Shown here: piece after piece, positions 1 to 8,734 of the stretch | Position numbering within the stretch: the stretch's first letter is position 1 | How the letters are laid out: each line of letters opens with the position of its first letter | Source: Desulfosarcina sp. | GTDB taxonomy: Bacteria; Desulfobacterota; Desulfobacteria; Desulfobacterales; Desulfosarcinaceae | Reading direction: 5' to 3' | Assembly: GCA_018224455.1 (NCBI GenBank) | Contig: JAGTUY010000345.1 | Span: 1-19,880, forward strand | Length of the DNA stretch: 19,880 nucleotides | Translations under genes and position numbers: made by a program | Notes under the pieces: generated by a model | What the model was told of the DNA's origin: nothing | Databases searched by the model: none | What the model saw: the letters and a program-made list of their open reading frames with translations, nothing else

Positions 1-1622
1 AAAGCGATCAATTGAATATTCGCCGGTGTGAGGTGGATGACCTCTGCCATGACCGCGGAACTGGAATAACGCCGGCTCAAGGTGGTGATCAGGTCTCGTT
101 TCTGGTTCACCTTTGCATAGAGGGCCATGACCAGCTCCTGTGTGAGTGGCACATGGAATGCGTCCCGTTTTTGGATTAAACGGTCCACCTCAGCGGCTTT
201 CATGGATAACTGATGTTCCTGCCATAAAAAGCCGCAAAACAGCAACGCCAGAAAACCGATGCTGGCGGCTGAAATACCGATTCGGATCTGGCGCGCCCAG
301 TTTCTTTTTTCCTGATCGCGATAGGTGAACAGGAAATTGGGGGTCACTTCGTTGGAGGATAGTCCGATCCCGATCGCTGGAACGAAATTCTCTTTTTCCG
401 CCGGAAGGTCCGGTATGGTCACTTTTTGCGTAAAGGTATGCGGATGGGGAAACGGATTGAGAATATTGACGGGCACACCCAATTGAGATCCGATGTGTGA
501 AATGACAGTCGAGTTGGCCGTCATTTTACCGGAAATGAGAATATCGTTGACGCCGGATCGTTTGAAATGCAGGGAAAAGTGGGCGATGGTGCGCTCCACT
601 TGCTTAATCAGGCGATTGATGGCGGGATAGATGATCCGGAAGATATCGACCGGCTCGCCGTCTTGTGGCCGGGCGGCGGTGGCGCTGTCGGTATCCAGAA
701 ACCGGTAAAAGTCCTCCTGGGCGGCGGCATGATACGCATCATGTTCTTCGGGAGGGTTGTCGTCGCGGTCCTCCATGATCAACGTTGGCGGTATGTCGGT
801 GGCTGACGGGTGTCGGTATTCTTCGGCGATGGCATCGATCATACTGTGCATTCCGGCCTTGATCCCCCGCGAAAGGATCAAGTCGCCATCGGCGTAAATC
901 GTGATGCGTGACCAGTCTCGGCCGATGAACAGGCAGCAGATGTTCTGACCGGTCGCCTGAACGATACCTGTCTTCAACAGATTTTGAATGGCAAAGGGGA
1001 CGATCGAAATACCGGTCAGTGGATGACCGGTCCTGCTGAAAAGCCGCTTCAGGGCTTCCGTTTCGGCAATGGGGATGGTGAATGTCATGACTTGGGTTTT
1101 GGTTATGCCGTTTTCATTCACATCGCCCAATATCCTGAAATCCAGCAGCATCTCTTTGTCGCTGAATGAGACTTCCTTCGAAAATGTCCAGAAAACCGCG
1201 TTGGGAATTTGCTTTTTAGGCAGCTTGGGAATGCGGATGCAGCGGGTTTCCACTTTTGCCGATGCCACGCAACACCAGATATCATAACGCTTCAGGCCGG
1301 TACAGAATCGGGTCAATATGGCAGCCAGCGCCTTGGCCAGGCGGGGCGTATCAAATTTGTCGGCCTGCTCGACATCGATGGTGGCGTAGTCCAAAAGCGC
1401 AACGGACTTGTCCGAGGTCCGGCTGATCTTGGCGATCTTGATGCATTGGTTGCCGATGTCGACGCCGATTCCGATGGCTTTCTGGAAGTTCAGCACCTCG
1501 AGCAGCCGCATCTTTTGGGACGGTGCGGCAGGTTCGGTTGGGTTGTCGGTTGACTGGGGGGGAGTATTGTATCGGATCAGATCCAGCAGTTTTTCAGTGG
1601 AAGAAATCTCGTCCTTTCGCAC
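1..1622 (-). CDS. PilM-PilN fusion protein, type IV pilus assembly platform (partial, runs off left edge)
   Basis: The reverse strand is open without a stop from about 1697 to the window edge, giving about 540 residues from GTG 1622. Residues 51-63 contain the actin-fold phosphate motif GVDIGNQCIKIAK, with Asp at about 55, typical of PilM. A further ATPase-like segment reads ICCLFIGRDWSRITIYADGDLILSR in two overlapping parts. After a linker, residues about 447-467 form one hydrophobic helix (ISAASIGFLALLFCGF) followed by a charged, coiled-coil-like stretch and the phrase HLTPANIQL, as in PilN. PilM and PilN are normally separate inner-membrane platform proteins of type IV pili; here they are one chain, a layout like GspL. 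The start is uncertain: GGAG at 1633-1636 lies 7 bases before TTG 1625 and 10 before GTG 1622, and ATG 1511 is a later option. PilO, PilP and PilQ would be expected beyond the left edge. Fold assignment is good; exact function is inferred. Confidence 0.8.
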   Translation of the reverse strand, partial: MRKDEISSTEKLLDLIRYNTPPQSTDNPTEPAAPSQKMRLLEVLNFQKAIGIGVDIGNQCIKIAKISRTSDKSVALLDYATIDVEQADKFDTPRLAKALAAILTRFCTGLKRYDIWCCVASAKVETRCIRIPKLPKKQIPNAVFWTFSKEVSFSDKEMLLDFRILGDVNENGITKTQVMTFTIPIAETEALKRLFSRTGHPLTGISIVPFAIQNLLKTGIVQATGQNICCLFIGRDWSRITIYADGDLILSRGIKAGMHSMIDAIAEEYRHPSATDIPPTLIMEDRDDNPPEEHDAYHAAAQEDFYRFLDTDSATAARPQDGEPVDIFRIIYPAINRLIKQVERTIAHFSLHFKRSGVNDILISGKMTANSTVISHIGSQLGVPVNILNPFPHPHTFTQKVTIPDLPAEKENFVPAIGIGLSSNEVTPNFLFTYRDQEKRNWARQIRIGISAASIGFLALLFCGFLWQEHQLSMKAAEVDRLIQKRDAFHVPLTQELVMALYAKVNQKRDLITTLSRRYSSSAVMAEVIHLTPANIQLIA

Positions 1623-1744
1623 CAATTCAGTACTCCATATCGATTTGGCGGTCGTGTGTCGAAAACGCACTTCAATTGCCCATGGCGTCCCGAATCATTG
1701 CGGCGAGGGCTGCGCAAAGCCGGTAACACATTCAAACGGTTGCA

Positions 1745-1774
1745 ATTTTGAACTATTTGGCTGGTGTTTGTCAA
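1745..1774 (-). promoter_or_regulatory. Candidate sigma70 promoter for the pilMN fusion gene
   Basis: On the minus strand a perfect -35 box TTGACA (1774-1769) is followed 18 bases later by CAAAAT (1750-1745), which matches four of six bases of TATAAT. Transcription would start near 1738 and give a leader of about 115 bases before the gene start. The call is by consensus only. Confidence 0.5.
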
Positions 1775-1929
1775 GGCTTAAAAGCCCTCGGCGATGGGCC
1801 TTATCATTTTTTTATTATTGGGTATTTGCCGCTTCCTCAGGGGGTGTTCCAACTTGGCGCAATTTCATCCGCAACCCCAATCATCCGATGATGGAGCAAT
1901 GAAAAAGGTGCCTCGTGGCGGATTAGTTC

Positions 1930-1958
1930 TTGAAAAAAAGCGATCTGTCTTCTATTTT
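1930..1958 (+). promoter_or_regulatory. Candidate sigma70 promoter for the cyclase-ispF-cysS-uvrBC run
   Basis: TTGAAA at 1930-1935 and TATTTT at 1953-1958 are separated by 17 bases, the ideal spacing. The predicted start near 1965 leaves a leader of about 38 bases before ATG 2003. This is the only good promoter seen ahead of the five-gene run. Confidence 0.5.
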
Positions 1959-2002
1959 CATCAGGACGATTTTATCGGTAAAATCTTTCTGGAAAGACGT
2001 TA

Positions 2003-2920
2003 ATGAAGATGCCCAACCGTTCTGTCCGCCTGACCGACCACATGATGCTGATCGGTTTTATGCTGGCGGTGGTCTACTGGGTGCTCGACTCCTTTTTGTC
2101 TATTTTTACCCGTCACGGCACCCTGCTCGAACAGCTGCTTGGCATAAACCTGGACGAGGTATGGACGCGAATCATTGTGCTGTGCCTGTTCGCCATATTC
2201 GGCTCCCATGCACAATTCACCATCAATGAGCGCAAAAAAGCGGAAGCCACGCTCGAGCGTGATGCCGCCACCCGTGAACGCTTTCAACGCCTGCTCTCAC
2301 CGGATCTTGCCGAGAGGGTCGTTTCCGGTGAACTGAAGGTTGAAAAGGGTGGTAAGGACCGGGTTGCAACGGTCCTGTTTGTGGATATCCGGGGGTTTTC
2401 CACCATCAGTGAAAACAACCCGGCATCTGACGTGCTGCGCCTTCTCAACGAGTACTACGAAGTGTTGGTGGAAGTGGTGTTTCGCCATGAAGGAACGGTG
2501 GATAAATTCATTGGTGATGAGATGATGGTGATCTGGGGAGCGCCCGTCGCTCATCACGACGATCCCCACCGGGCCGTGATGGCCGCGCTGGAAATGAAAA
2601 CCGCACTCGCCGGGTTCAATCGAAAAAGCCTGGATAAGGGCCGTCCGGAAATCAAGTTCGGCATCGGCATCAATACCGGCAATCTTATGGCCGGATACAT
2701 CGGGTCTTCGCATACCATGAGCTACTCGGTCATCGGTGATATCGTCAACACCGCCTCCCGGTTGTGCTCCGCGGCAAAGCCCGATCAGATCCTGATCTCC
2801 GAGAATACGTGGAACCAGGTAAAAAACCGGTTTGATGCCGAAACATTGGGTCAGATTCAGGCCAAGGGCAAATTCAAACCGGTCAACGCATTCGCCGTCA
2901 CCGGGAAAAAACCAACATGA
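2003..2920 (+). CDS. Membrane-bound class III adenylate cyclase
   Basis: This 305-residue protein likely converts ATP to cAMP at the inner membrane. Two hydrophobic helices (about 13-35 and 53-70) are joined by a short loop, so little sensor domain lies outside. A helical linker (about 75-100) then leads to a class III nucleotide cyclase domain (about 118-290). Metal-binding aspartates are visible at D128 (FVDIRGFST) and D172 (IGDEMM). K168 and D246 (VIGD) sit at the purine-reading positions and favour adenine over guanine; N249 and R253 (NTASR) match the transition-state pair. All key residues therefore seem present. GGAAAG lies about 6 bases before the ATG. The stop overlaps the ispF start as ATGA, which implies coupled translation. 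Its cAMP target is unknown, but a double CNB-domain protein is encoded at 11539-12747. A guanylate cyclase is the less likely alternative. Confidence 0.87.
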   Translation: MKMPNRSVRLTDHMMLIGFMLAVVYWVLDSFLSIFTRHGTLLEQLLGINLDEVWTRIIVLCLFAIFGSHAQFTINERKKAEATLERDAATRERFQRLLSPDLAERVVSGELKVEKGGKDRVATVLFVDIRGFSTISENNPASDVLRLLNEYYEVLVEVVFRHEGTVDKFIGDEMMVIWGAPVAHHDDPHRAVMAALEMKTALAGFNRKSLDKGRPEIKFGIGINTGNLMAGYIGSSHTMSYSVIGDIVNTASRLCSAAKPDQILISENTWNQVKNRFDAETLGQIQAKGKFKPVNAFAVTGKKPT

Positions 2921-3414
2921 TGACACGTATCGGATTGGGATATGACATTCATCGGTTGGTCCCGGGCAGAAAGCTGGTGATCGGCGGCGAGACGATCCCT
3001 TTTGAAAAGGGGTTGCTGGGGCATTCAGACGCAGATGTGCTGGTGCATGCCGCCTGCGATGCGCTTCTGGGTGCGGTGGGAATGGGGGACATCGGCGATC
3101 ATTTCCCCGATACGGATCCCCGCTACCGCAATATATACAGCATTGATCTGTTGACCGCGGTCTACCGACGGGTGAGCGCATCGGGAATGGAGCTGGTCAA
3201 CTTGGATGCCACCGTGTTTGCCCAGGCGCCGCGCATATCGCCTTACAAAGACCGGATGGCGGCCCGCATGGCTGACAGCATGTCCGTGGATAAACGAATG
3301 ATCAGCATCAAGGCCACGACCACCGAAGGGCTCGGGGCCATCGGCCATGGAGACGGCATTGCCGCCATGTGCGTGGTCCTGCTTCAATCCACAAGGCCGG
3401 CAACCGGCAACTAA
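2917..3414 (+). CDS. ispF: 2-C-methyl-D-erythritol 2,4-cyclodiphosphate synthase
   Basis: IspF converts CDP-methylerythritol 2-phosphate to methylerythritol cyclodiphosphate in the MEP isoprenoid pathway, in the cytoplasm as a homotrimer. The 165-residue length fits the family. The metal ligands D10 and H12 (GYDIHR) and H44 (ADVLVHAACDALLGA) are visible, as are the GHSDAD loop at 35-40 and the C-terminal TTTEGLGAIGHGDGIAA signature. The gene starts inside the stop of the cyclase gene (ATGATG; either ATG could be used) and has only a weak ribosome site, which fits translational coupling. IspD, often its neighbour, is not in the window. The following gene cysS is a common partner of ispF in bacterial genomes. 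Confidence 0.96.
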   Translation: MMTRIGLGYDIHRLVPGRKLVIGGETIPFEKGLLGHSDADVLVHAACDALLGAVGMGDIGDHFPDTDPRYRNIYSIDLLTAVYRRVSASGMELVNLDATVFAQAPRISPYKDRMAARMADSMSVDKRMISIKATTTEGLGAIGHGDGIAAMCVVLLQSTRPATGN

Positions 3415-3439
3415 ACCTATCGCGCGAGGTCCCCGACTG

Positions 3440-4876
3440 ATGGTTATGCGTATCTACAACACACTCACCAAATCAAAAGAGACATTTGAACCGGCGGTGC
3501 CCGGTCAGGTTCGGATATACGTGTGCGGCCCGACCGTTTATGACTCATGCCACGTGGGGCATGCCCGCTCGGTGGTGGTGTTCGATGTGGTGGTTCGTTA
3601 CTTGCGCAACGTGGATTATCAGGTCACCTACGTCCGCAACTTCACGGATGTGGATGACAAAATCATCAACCGGGCCAACAGGCTTGGCATGGATGCGATC
3701 CAACTGGCAGAAAAATATATCCACGAATTCTACCGTGACATGGATGCGCTCAATGTCATGCGGGCCGACCAGGAACCGAGAGTCACCGAGCATATCGATG
3801 ACATCATCGAGATCATCCGGAACCTGGTGGAAAAAAAAGCCGCCTACCTCGTCGACGGCGATGTGTTTTACGCGGTGGAGACCTTCAACGAATATGGAAA
3901 GCTGTCCGGACGAAAACTGGCCGATATGGTTGCCGGCAGCCGGGTTGAAATCAACGAGAACAAGCGCAATCCTTTTGACTTCGTCCTTTGGAAAGCAGCC
4001 AAACCGGGTGAACCGTCATGGCCCAGCCCTTGGGGGGAGGGGCGACCCGGCTGGCACATCGAATGCTCGGCCATGAGCGGCCGGTTCCTCGGCGAAACCT
4101 TTGACATCCACGGAGGCGGCAAGGACCTGATCTTCCCCCACCACGAAAACGAAATCGCGCAATCCGAAGCCGCCCACGGCAAACCGTTCGTCCGATATTG
4201 GATGCACAACGGCTTCGTGAACATCGACAACGAAAAAATGTCCAAATCCTTGGACAATTTCCTGATGATCAAGGATATCCTGCAATCCTACCACCCCGAA
4301 ACGGTCCGGCTGTTCCTGCTCTCAAGCCATTATCGAAGCCCGATCGATTTTTCCGACCAAAATTTGAAAGAGTCGGAAAAGGCGCTGGACAAAATTTATG
4401 GCCTACGCAAGCGTCTGGACGAGGAAGCCGGCTTTACCGACACAGACGGTGAAGCAGCGGGCGGCAACCATTGGCCGGCCTTCTGTGAGGCCATGGACGA
4501 TGACTTCAACACGGCCAAGGGTATCGGCATCTTATTCAACCTGGTGAAAGACGCCAACCGGATACTGGACGAAAAGGGGCAGCCGTTGAAAGCCAAAGAT
4601 GCGTTGGCATCCCTGGCGGCTGACCTGAAGCGAATAGGCGGTGTCTTGGGGATTCTCCAACAGCCCTGGCAATCCTTTTTCGAGGAGCAGGCCAAGCGCC
4701 AGCTGCAGACGATGACGATCTCCGCCGAAGCGATTGACAGGCTGGTGACTGAACGCGCCGCTGCCCGCAAAAACAAAGACTGGAAGCGGGCCGACGACAT
4801 CCGGAACCAGTTGGAACAAGCCGGAATCCTTTTGGAGGACAAGGGCGACGGAACCCGATGGAAGGTGGCCACCTGA
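3440..4876 (+). CDS. cysS: Cysteinyl-tRNA synthetase
   Basis: CysRS charges tRNA-Cys with cysteine in the cytoplasm. The reading frame is open further upstream, but ATG 3440 is chosen because GAGGT (3426-3430) lies 9 bases before it and the protein then begins MVMRIYNTLT, as CysRS proteins do. ATG 3446 is the alternative. The resulting 478 residues match the family. The HIGH motif is HVGH at 38-41, the first zinc ligand is C29 (VCGPTVYDS), further zinc-site residues lie in HIECSAM and FPHHENE, and KMSKS is at 266-270. The C-terminal part has the usual helical anticodon-binding region with the ADDIRNQLEQAGILLED phrase. The gene lies 25 bases after ispF and 6 bases before uvrB, so it is probably in one transcript with them. 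Confidence 0.97.
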   Translation: MVMRIYNTLTKSKETFEPAVPGQVRIYVCGPTVYDSCHVGHARSVVVFDVVVRYLRNVDYQVTYVRNFTDVDDKIINRANRLGMDAIQLAEKYIHEFYRDMDALNVMRADQEPRVTEHIDDIIEIIRNLVEKKAAYLVDGDVFYAVETFNEYGKLSGRKLADMVAGSRVEINENKRNPFDFVLWKAAKPGEPSWPSPWGEGRPGWHIECSAMSGRFLGETFDIHGGGKDLIFPHHENEIAQSEAAHGKPFVRYWMHNGFVNIDNEKMSKSLDNFLMIKDILQSYHPETVRLFLLSSHYRSPIDFSDQNLKESEKALDKIYGLRKRLDEEAGFTDTDGEAAGGNHWPAFCEAMDDDFNTAKGIGILFNLVKDANRILDEKGQPLKAKDALASLAADLKRIGGVLGILQQPWQSFFEEQAKRQLQTMTISAEAIDRLVTERAAARKNKDWKRADDIRNQLEQAGILLEDKGDGTRWKVAT

Positions 4877-4882
4877 TTTTAC

Positions 4883-6877
4883 ATGTCAACTTTTAAGCTC
4901 GTATCCGACTTTACCCCCTGCGGCGACCAGTCCCGGGCCATCCACACCCTCTCCGAACAGATCCAAAGGGGCACAAAAAGCCAGGTGTTGCTGGGCGTCA
5001 CCGGTTCCGGCAAGACCTTTACCATGGCCAATGTCATCGCCGCGGTCAACCGCCCGTCGCTGATTCTGGCGCCTAACAAGACCCTGGCGGCGCAGCTCTA
5101 CAACGAATTTCGATCCCTGTTTCCGGACAATACCGTCGAGTATTTTGTCAGCTATTACGACTATTATCAGCCCGAAGCCTATATTCCCACCACGGATACG
5201 TACATTCAAAAGGATTCTTCCATCAATGAACTGATCGATAAGATGCGCCATTCAGCCACTCGCAACGTGCTGTCTCGGTCTGATGTGGTGGTGGTCGCCA
5301 GTGTCTCCTGCATTTTCGGATTGGGCGCACCGGAGGATTACCTTTCCATGCGCATCGACATCTCGGTCGGCATGGATCTGCCCCGGGAGCGTCTGCTCTA
5401 TCAGTTGGTGTCCATCCACTACCAGCGCAACGACATGGATTTTCACCGCGGTGTTTTTCGGGTGCGCGGGGATCGGGTGGAAATTTTTCCCGCCTACGAG
5501 GAGGACACGGCGGTCCGCATCGATTTCTTCGGGGACGAAATCGAAAATATCTTCGAATTCGATCCCCTGAAAGGAACCACCCTCAGGCGCCTGGACGAGA
5601 TCACCCTGTTTCCTGCCAGCCACTACGTGACGCGCAAATCGACGCTCGAGCGGGCCACCCAAACCATTGTTCGGGAACTGAAGGATCGCGTCGATTATTT
5701 CCGGAATGAAAACAAGCTCATCGAAGCCCAGCGCATCGAAGAGCGCACACGCTTCGATCTGGAAATGATCCAGGAAATTGGGTACTGCAACGGCATCGAG
5801 AACTACTCACGGCACCTGACCGGCCGTCTGGCCGGCCAGCCGCCGCCAACGCTGCTCGATTACTTTCCCAAAGATTTCCTCATTTTCGTGGATGAGAGCC
5901 ACATCGCCGTGTCCCAGATTCGGGCCATGTATAAGGGCGACCGTTCCCGCAAAACGACATTGGTCAACTATGGCTTCCGGCTGCCCTCAGCCCTGGACAA
6001 CCGACCGCTCAAATTCGAGGAGTGGTCCAGCCGCATCAACCAGGTCGTCTATGTGTCGGCCACCCCGGCAGAGTACGAACTGACCGCCTCGAAAGGCCGG
6101 GTCGTGGAGCAGATCGTCCGGCCCACCGGGCTCATCGACCCGGTGGTACATGTGCGGGGAGCCAGCAATCAGGTGGATGACCTGTATGGAGAAATTCGGG
6201 ATCGGCAGCAGCGCGGGGAACGAATTCTGGTGACCACCTTGACCAAGCGAATGGCTGAAGACCTCACCGACTATTATTCGGATCTGGGGCTGTCCGTGCG
6301 ATACCTGCATTCGGATATCCCCACCATGGAACGCATGGACATCATCCGGGATTTACGGGTAGGCAAATTCGATGCGCTGATTGGCATCAACCTGCTGCGT
6401 GAGGGGCTGGATATCCCTGAGGTGTCCCTGGTCGCCATTCTGGATGCGGACAAAGAAGGCTTTTTGCGATCCAAGCGCTCACTGATTCAAACCTTCGGCC
6501 GTGCGGCCAGACACATCAACGGCACCGTGGTGCTTTATGCCGACCGGATCACCGCCTCCATGAAAGCGGCCATCGAAGAAACCAACCGGCGTCGGACCAT
6601 CCAGCGGCAGTACAATGAGACGCATCACATCACCCCGCAAACCATCCATAAGGCCATTACGGATATATTCGACAAGGCCTATCAATCGGCCGAAACCGAA
6701 CCGATGCAGGTAGCTGAAACGCCGGTTGCCTTCGGTCCGGAGAATGACATCGAATCCGCCATTCGCGATCTGGAAATGCAGATGCAGACGGCGGCCAAAG
6801 CGCTGGCCTTTGAAAAGGCCGCCTCGATCCGGGACCGGATCAAGGCCCTTCGAAAACGGCTGCTGTTTGAGTCATAA
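4883..6877 (+). CDS. uvrB: UvrABC excision nuclease subunit B
   Basis: UvrB is the helicase-like damage verifier of nucleotide excision repair; it is loaded on DNA by UvrA and recruits UvrC. The 664-residue length is typical. The Walker A motif GVTGSGKT is at 38-45, the beta-hairpin that inserts at the lesion is at about 91-109 (YYDYYQPEAYIP), the Walker B DESH is at 337-340, and helicase motifs continue to LLREGLDIPEV and FGRAARH. A UVR domain for contact with UvrC occupies about the last 40 residues (LEMQMQTAAKALAFEKAASIRD in two parts). The gene is complete with no visible defect. It begins 6 bases after cysS and ends 15 bases before uvrC. uvrA is not in the window. No LexA-like site was seen before it. 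Confidence 0.98.
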   Translation: MSTFKLVSDFTPCGDQSRAIHTLSEQIQRGTKSQVLLGVTGSGKTFTMANVIAAVNRPSLILAPNKTLAAQLYNEFRSLFPDNTVEYFVSYYDYYQPEAYIPTTDTYIQKDSSINELIDKMRHSATRNVLSRSDVVVVASVSCIFGLGAPEDYLSMRIDISVGMDLPRERLLYQLVSIHYQRNDMDFHRGVFRVRGDRVEIFPAYEEDTAVRIDFFGDEIENIFEFDPLKGTTLRRLDEITLFPASHYVTRKSTLERATQTIVRELKDRVDYFRNENKLIEAQRIEERTRFDLEMIQEIGYCNGIENYSRHLTGRLAGQPPPTLLDYFPKDFLIFVDESHIAVSQIRAMYKGDRSRKTTLVNYGFRLPSALDNRPLKFEEWSSRINQVVYVSATPAEYELTASKGRVVEQIVRPTGLIDPVVHVRGASNQVDDLYGEIRDRQQRGERILVTTLTKRMAEDLTDYYSDLGLSVRYLHSDIPTMERMDIIRDLRVGKFDALIGINLLREGLDIPEVSLVAILDADKEGFLRSKRSLIQTFGRAARHINGTVVLYADRITASMKAAIEETNRRRTIQRQYNETHHITPQTIHKAITDIFDKAYQSAETEPMQVAETPVAFGPENDIESAIRDLEMQMQTAAKALAFEKAASIRDRIKALRKRLLFES

Positions 6878-6892
6878 GCACGGGTAGCTGCC

Positions 6893-8734
6893 ATGATACA
6901 ACCGCCCGACCGTTCGGACTCACCAACCCACCTGGCCGGGGTCATCGGCGCCCTTTCCGAGGGTCCCGGCGTCTACCTGATGAAAGCCGCCGGCGGGGAA
7001 ATCATCTATATCGGCAAAGCCATCAATCTGCAGAAACGGGTGGCATCCTACTTCCAGCGGCAGGACGCCCATGGCGCGAAAACCGCATTGATGGTCACCC
7101 GGGTGGCTGACATCGAAACCGTGGTCACCGCTTCGGAGAAAGAGGCGTTGATCCTCGAATCGAACCTGATCAAGCGCCACCGCCCCCGTTTCAATGTGGT
7201 CCTCAAGGACGATAAGCGCTATCCGTCCCTTCGCATTGATCTCCATGCAACCTATCCAAGAATTGAAATCGTCCGGAAAACGCTTAAAGACGGTGCGGTT
7301 TATTTCGGACCCTATTCATCCGCCCAAGCCGTACGACAGACCGTCAAGTTGATCAACAAAACGTTTCCGCTGCGGAAATGCAGCGATCGCACCTTGAGCC
7401 ACCGCACCCGGCCGTGCATCCACCATCAGATGGGCCAATGCCTGGCGCCCTGCTGCCTGACGGTCGACCCGAAAGCGTATCGGGGGATGGTTAAAGAAGT
7501 CATCCTTTTTCTGAAGGGGCGCACACCGGAATTGATCAGGCGGATAGGTCGCCACATGCTCAAGGCTTCTGATGCACTGGAATTTGAGACGGCGGCGGCG
7601 CTCAGGGACCGGATGGTTGCCCTGGAAAAAACGTTGGCGCGTCAGGCTACCGTAACCACCGATTTTCTGGATCGTGACGTGATCGGCATCAGCGGCAACA
7701 GTGACTTCAGGTTGGTGACCGTGATGACCCTTCGTCGCGGTGTTCTGCAGGGGATCCGACATTTTGAAATCATTCATGCCGCGCCGGAAAAGGGTGAATT
7801 GATGGCCCAGTTTCTGGCGCAGTATTACCAGCAGACCCACGGGATTCCGGTCGAGGTGCTGGTTCCCGAACTGCCGGAGAATACCGATCTGCTGGAAGAG
7901 ACCCTGTCGGAGTGGCGCATGAGGCGGGTGCGGGTTCGTCGCCCCCTGAGGGGTGAAAAACGACGGCTTCTTGAAATGGCTGAAAACAATTCCGAAAACA
8001 CCCTTCGTGAGCGGCTCCTGAAAGCGACCCGCGAAGCTGCGGTCCTCGAAGGGCTGAAACGGCGGCTTCGCATGGATCGCATACCGGCACGTATCGAGTG
8101 CTTCGACAATTCCAATCTGGCCGGCACGAATCCGGTCTCTGCCATGGTGGTTTTTGTGGATGGCCGGCCCCACAAGGCCGGCTACCGGCGTTACACCACC
8201 CGCACGGTATCTTCCCCGGACGATTATGCCAGTATGGCCGAAGTCCTGCACCGAAGGTACGCAAAGCTCGGACCATCCAACCCTGAACCGGACCTGTTGC
8301 TGGTTGACGGCGGAAAAGGGCAGGTCAACATAGCCGTAGCGGTAATGGAACAGTTGGGATTGACGGGGCGGTTCGCCATCGCCGGCATCGCCAAAAAGGA
8401 TGCGGAAAAAAAAGAGACCGAAGATAAGATCTATCTGCCCAATCGAGCCAATCCGGTCAACCTGGGGGCGGATGGCCGATTATTGTTGCTGCTCGAGCAG
8501 ATCCGGGACGAAGCCCATCGCTTTGCGGTGACCTTTCAGCGCAGACAGCGGGCCCGTAAGATGGTAAAATCAGCACTGGACGGCGTCGCCGGGGTGGGGC
8601 CCCGACGCAAGCGCCTGCTGATGAAGCATTTCGGCAGCCTTAAAAAAATCCGGGCAGCCACCGAGGATGAACTCAGCAGGCTGCCCGGCATCAATGAATC
8701 CCTGGCCAAGGCCATTAAACGGACACTATCCTAA
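6893..8734 (+). CDS. uvrC: UvrABC excision nuclease subunit C
   Basis: UvrC makes the two incisions flanking a lesion bound by UvrB. The 613 residues include the N-terminal GIY-YIG nuclease domain (about 25-105; GVYLM and IIYIGKAINLQKR), a UVR motif near 216-250, the C-terminal RNase H-like nuclease with D405 (ECFDNSNLAG), D472 (LLVDGGKGQ) and H542 (DEAHRFA), and a tandem helix-hairpin-helix region (about 571-613). Cysteines 163, 175, 183 and 187 show the 12-8-4 spacing of the Fe-S ligand set reported for E. coli UvrC, so a cluster is likely. ATG 6893 is the only sensible start, with a weak ribosome site, so translation may be coupled to uvrB. The stop codon region overlaps the stop of mdh on the other strand. 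Confidence 0.98.
   Translation: MIQPPDRSDSPTHLAGVIGALSEGPGVYLMKAAGGEIIYIGKAINLQKRVASYFQRQDAHGAKTALMVTRVADIETVVTASEKEALILESNLIKRHRPRFNVVLKDDKRYPSLRIDLHATYPRIEIVRKTLKDGAVYFGPYSSAQAVRQTVKLINKTFPLRKCSDRTLSHRTRPCIHHQMGQCLAPCCLTVDPKAYRGMVKEVILFLKGRTPELIRRIGRHMLKASDALEFETAAALRDRMVALEKTLARQATVTTDFLDRDVIGISGNSDFRLVTVMTLRRGVLQGIRHFEIIHAAPEKGELMAQFLAQYYQQTHGIPVEVLVPELPENTDLLEETLSEWRMRRVRVRRPLRGEKRRLLEMAENNSENTLRERLLKATREAAVLEGLKRRLRMDRIPARIECFDNSNLAGTNPVSAMVVFVDGRPHKAGYRRYTTRTVSSPDDYASMAEVLHRRYAKLGPSNPEPDLLLVDGGKGQVNIAVAVMEQLGLTGRFAIAGIAKKDAEKKETEDKIYLPNRANPVNLGADGRLLLLLEQIRDEAHRFAVTFQRRQRARKMVKSALDGVAGVGPRRKRLLMKHFGSLKKIRAATEDELSRLPGINESLAKAIKRTLS

Larger units (their letters stand above)
1623..2002. 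other. Divergent intergenic region between pilMN fusion and adenylate cyclase gene
   Basis: These 380 bases hold no convincing gene; open frames here are short, lack ribosome sites and have no recognisable composition. They contain the two promoter candidates listed separately, a GCCC/GGGC hairpin around 1783-1800 followed by a T-rich stretch, and a short ATCAT/ATGAT inverted repeat at about 1880-1892. No transcript on the plus strand is known to end here, so the hairpin is not called as a terminator. Confidence 0.5.

Noticed and set aside
1773..1820. GC hairpin followed by a T-rich run resembling an intrinsic terminator
   Set aside because: No plus-strand gene ends upstream, the stem is only four perfect pairs, and the region doubles as the pilMN promoter.
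146..1902. Several plus-strand open frames of 60-164 codons
   Set aside because: They lie opposite or just upstream of the pilMN fusion gene, have no ribosome sites or recognisable motifs, and the minus frame gives clear PilM and PilN features.
3347..3439. Upstream extension of cysS by 31 codons
   Set aside because: It lies inside ispF, lacks a ribosome site, and the family N-terminus begins at the ATG at 3440 or 3446.
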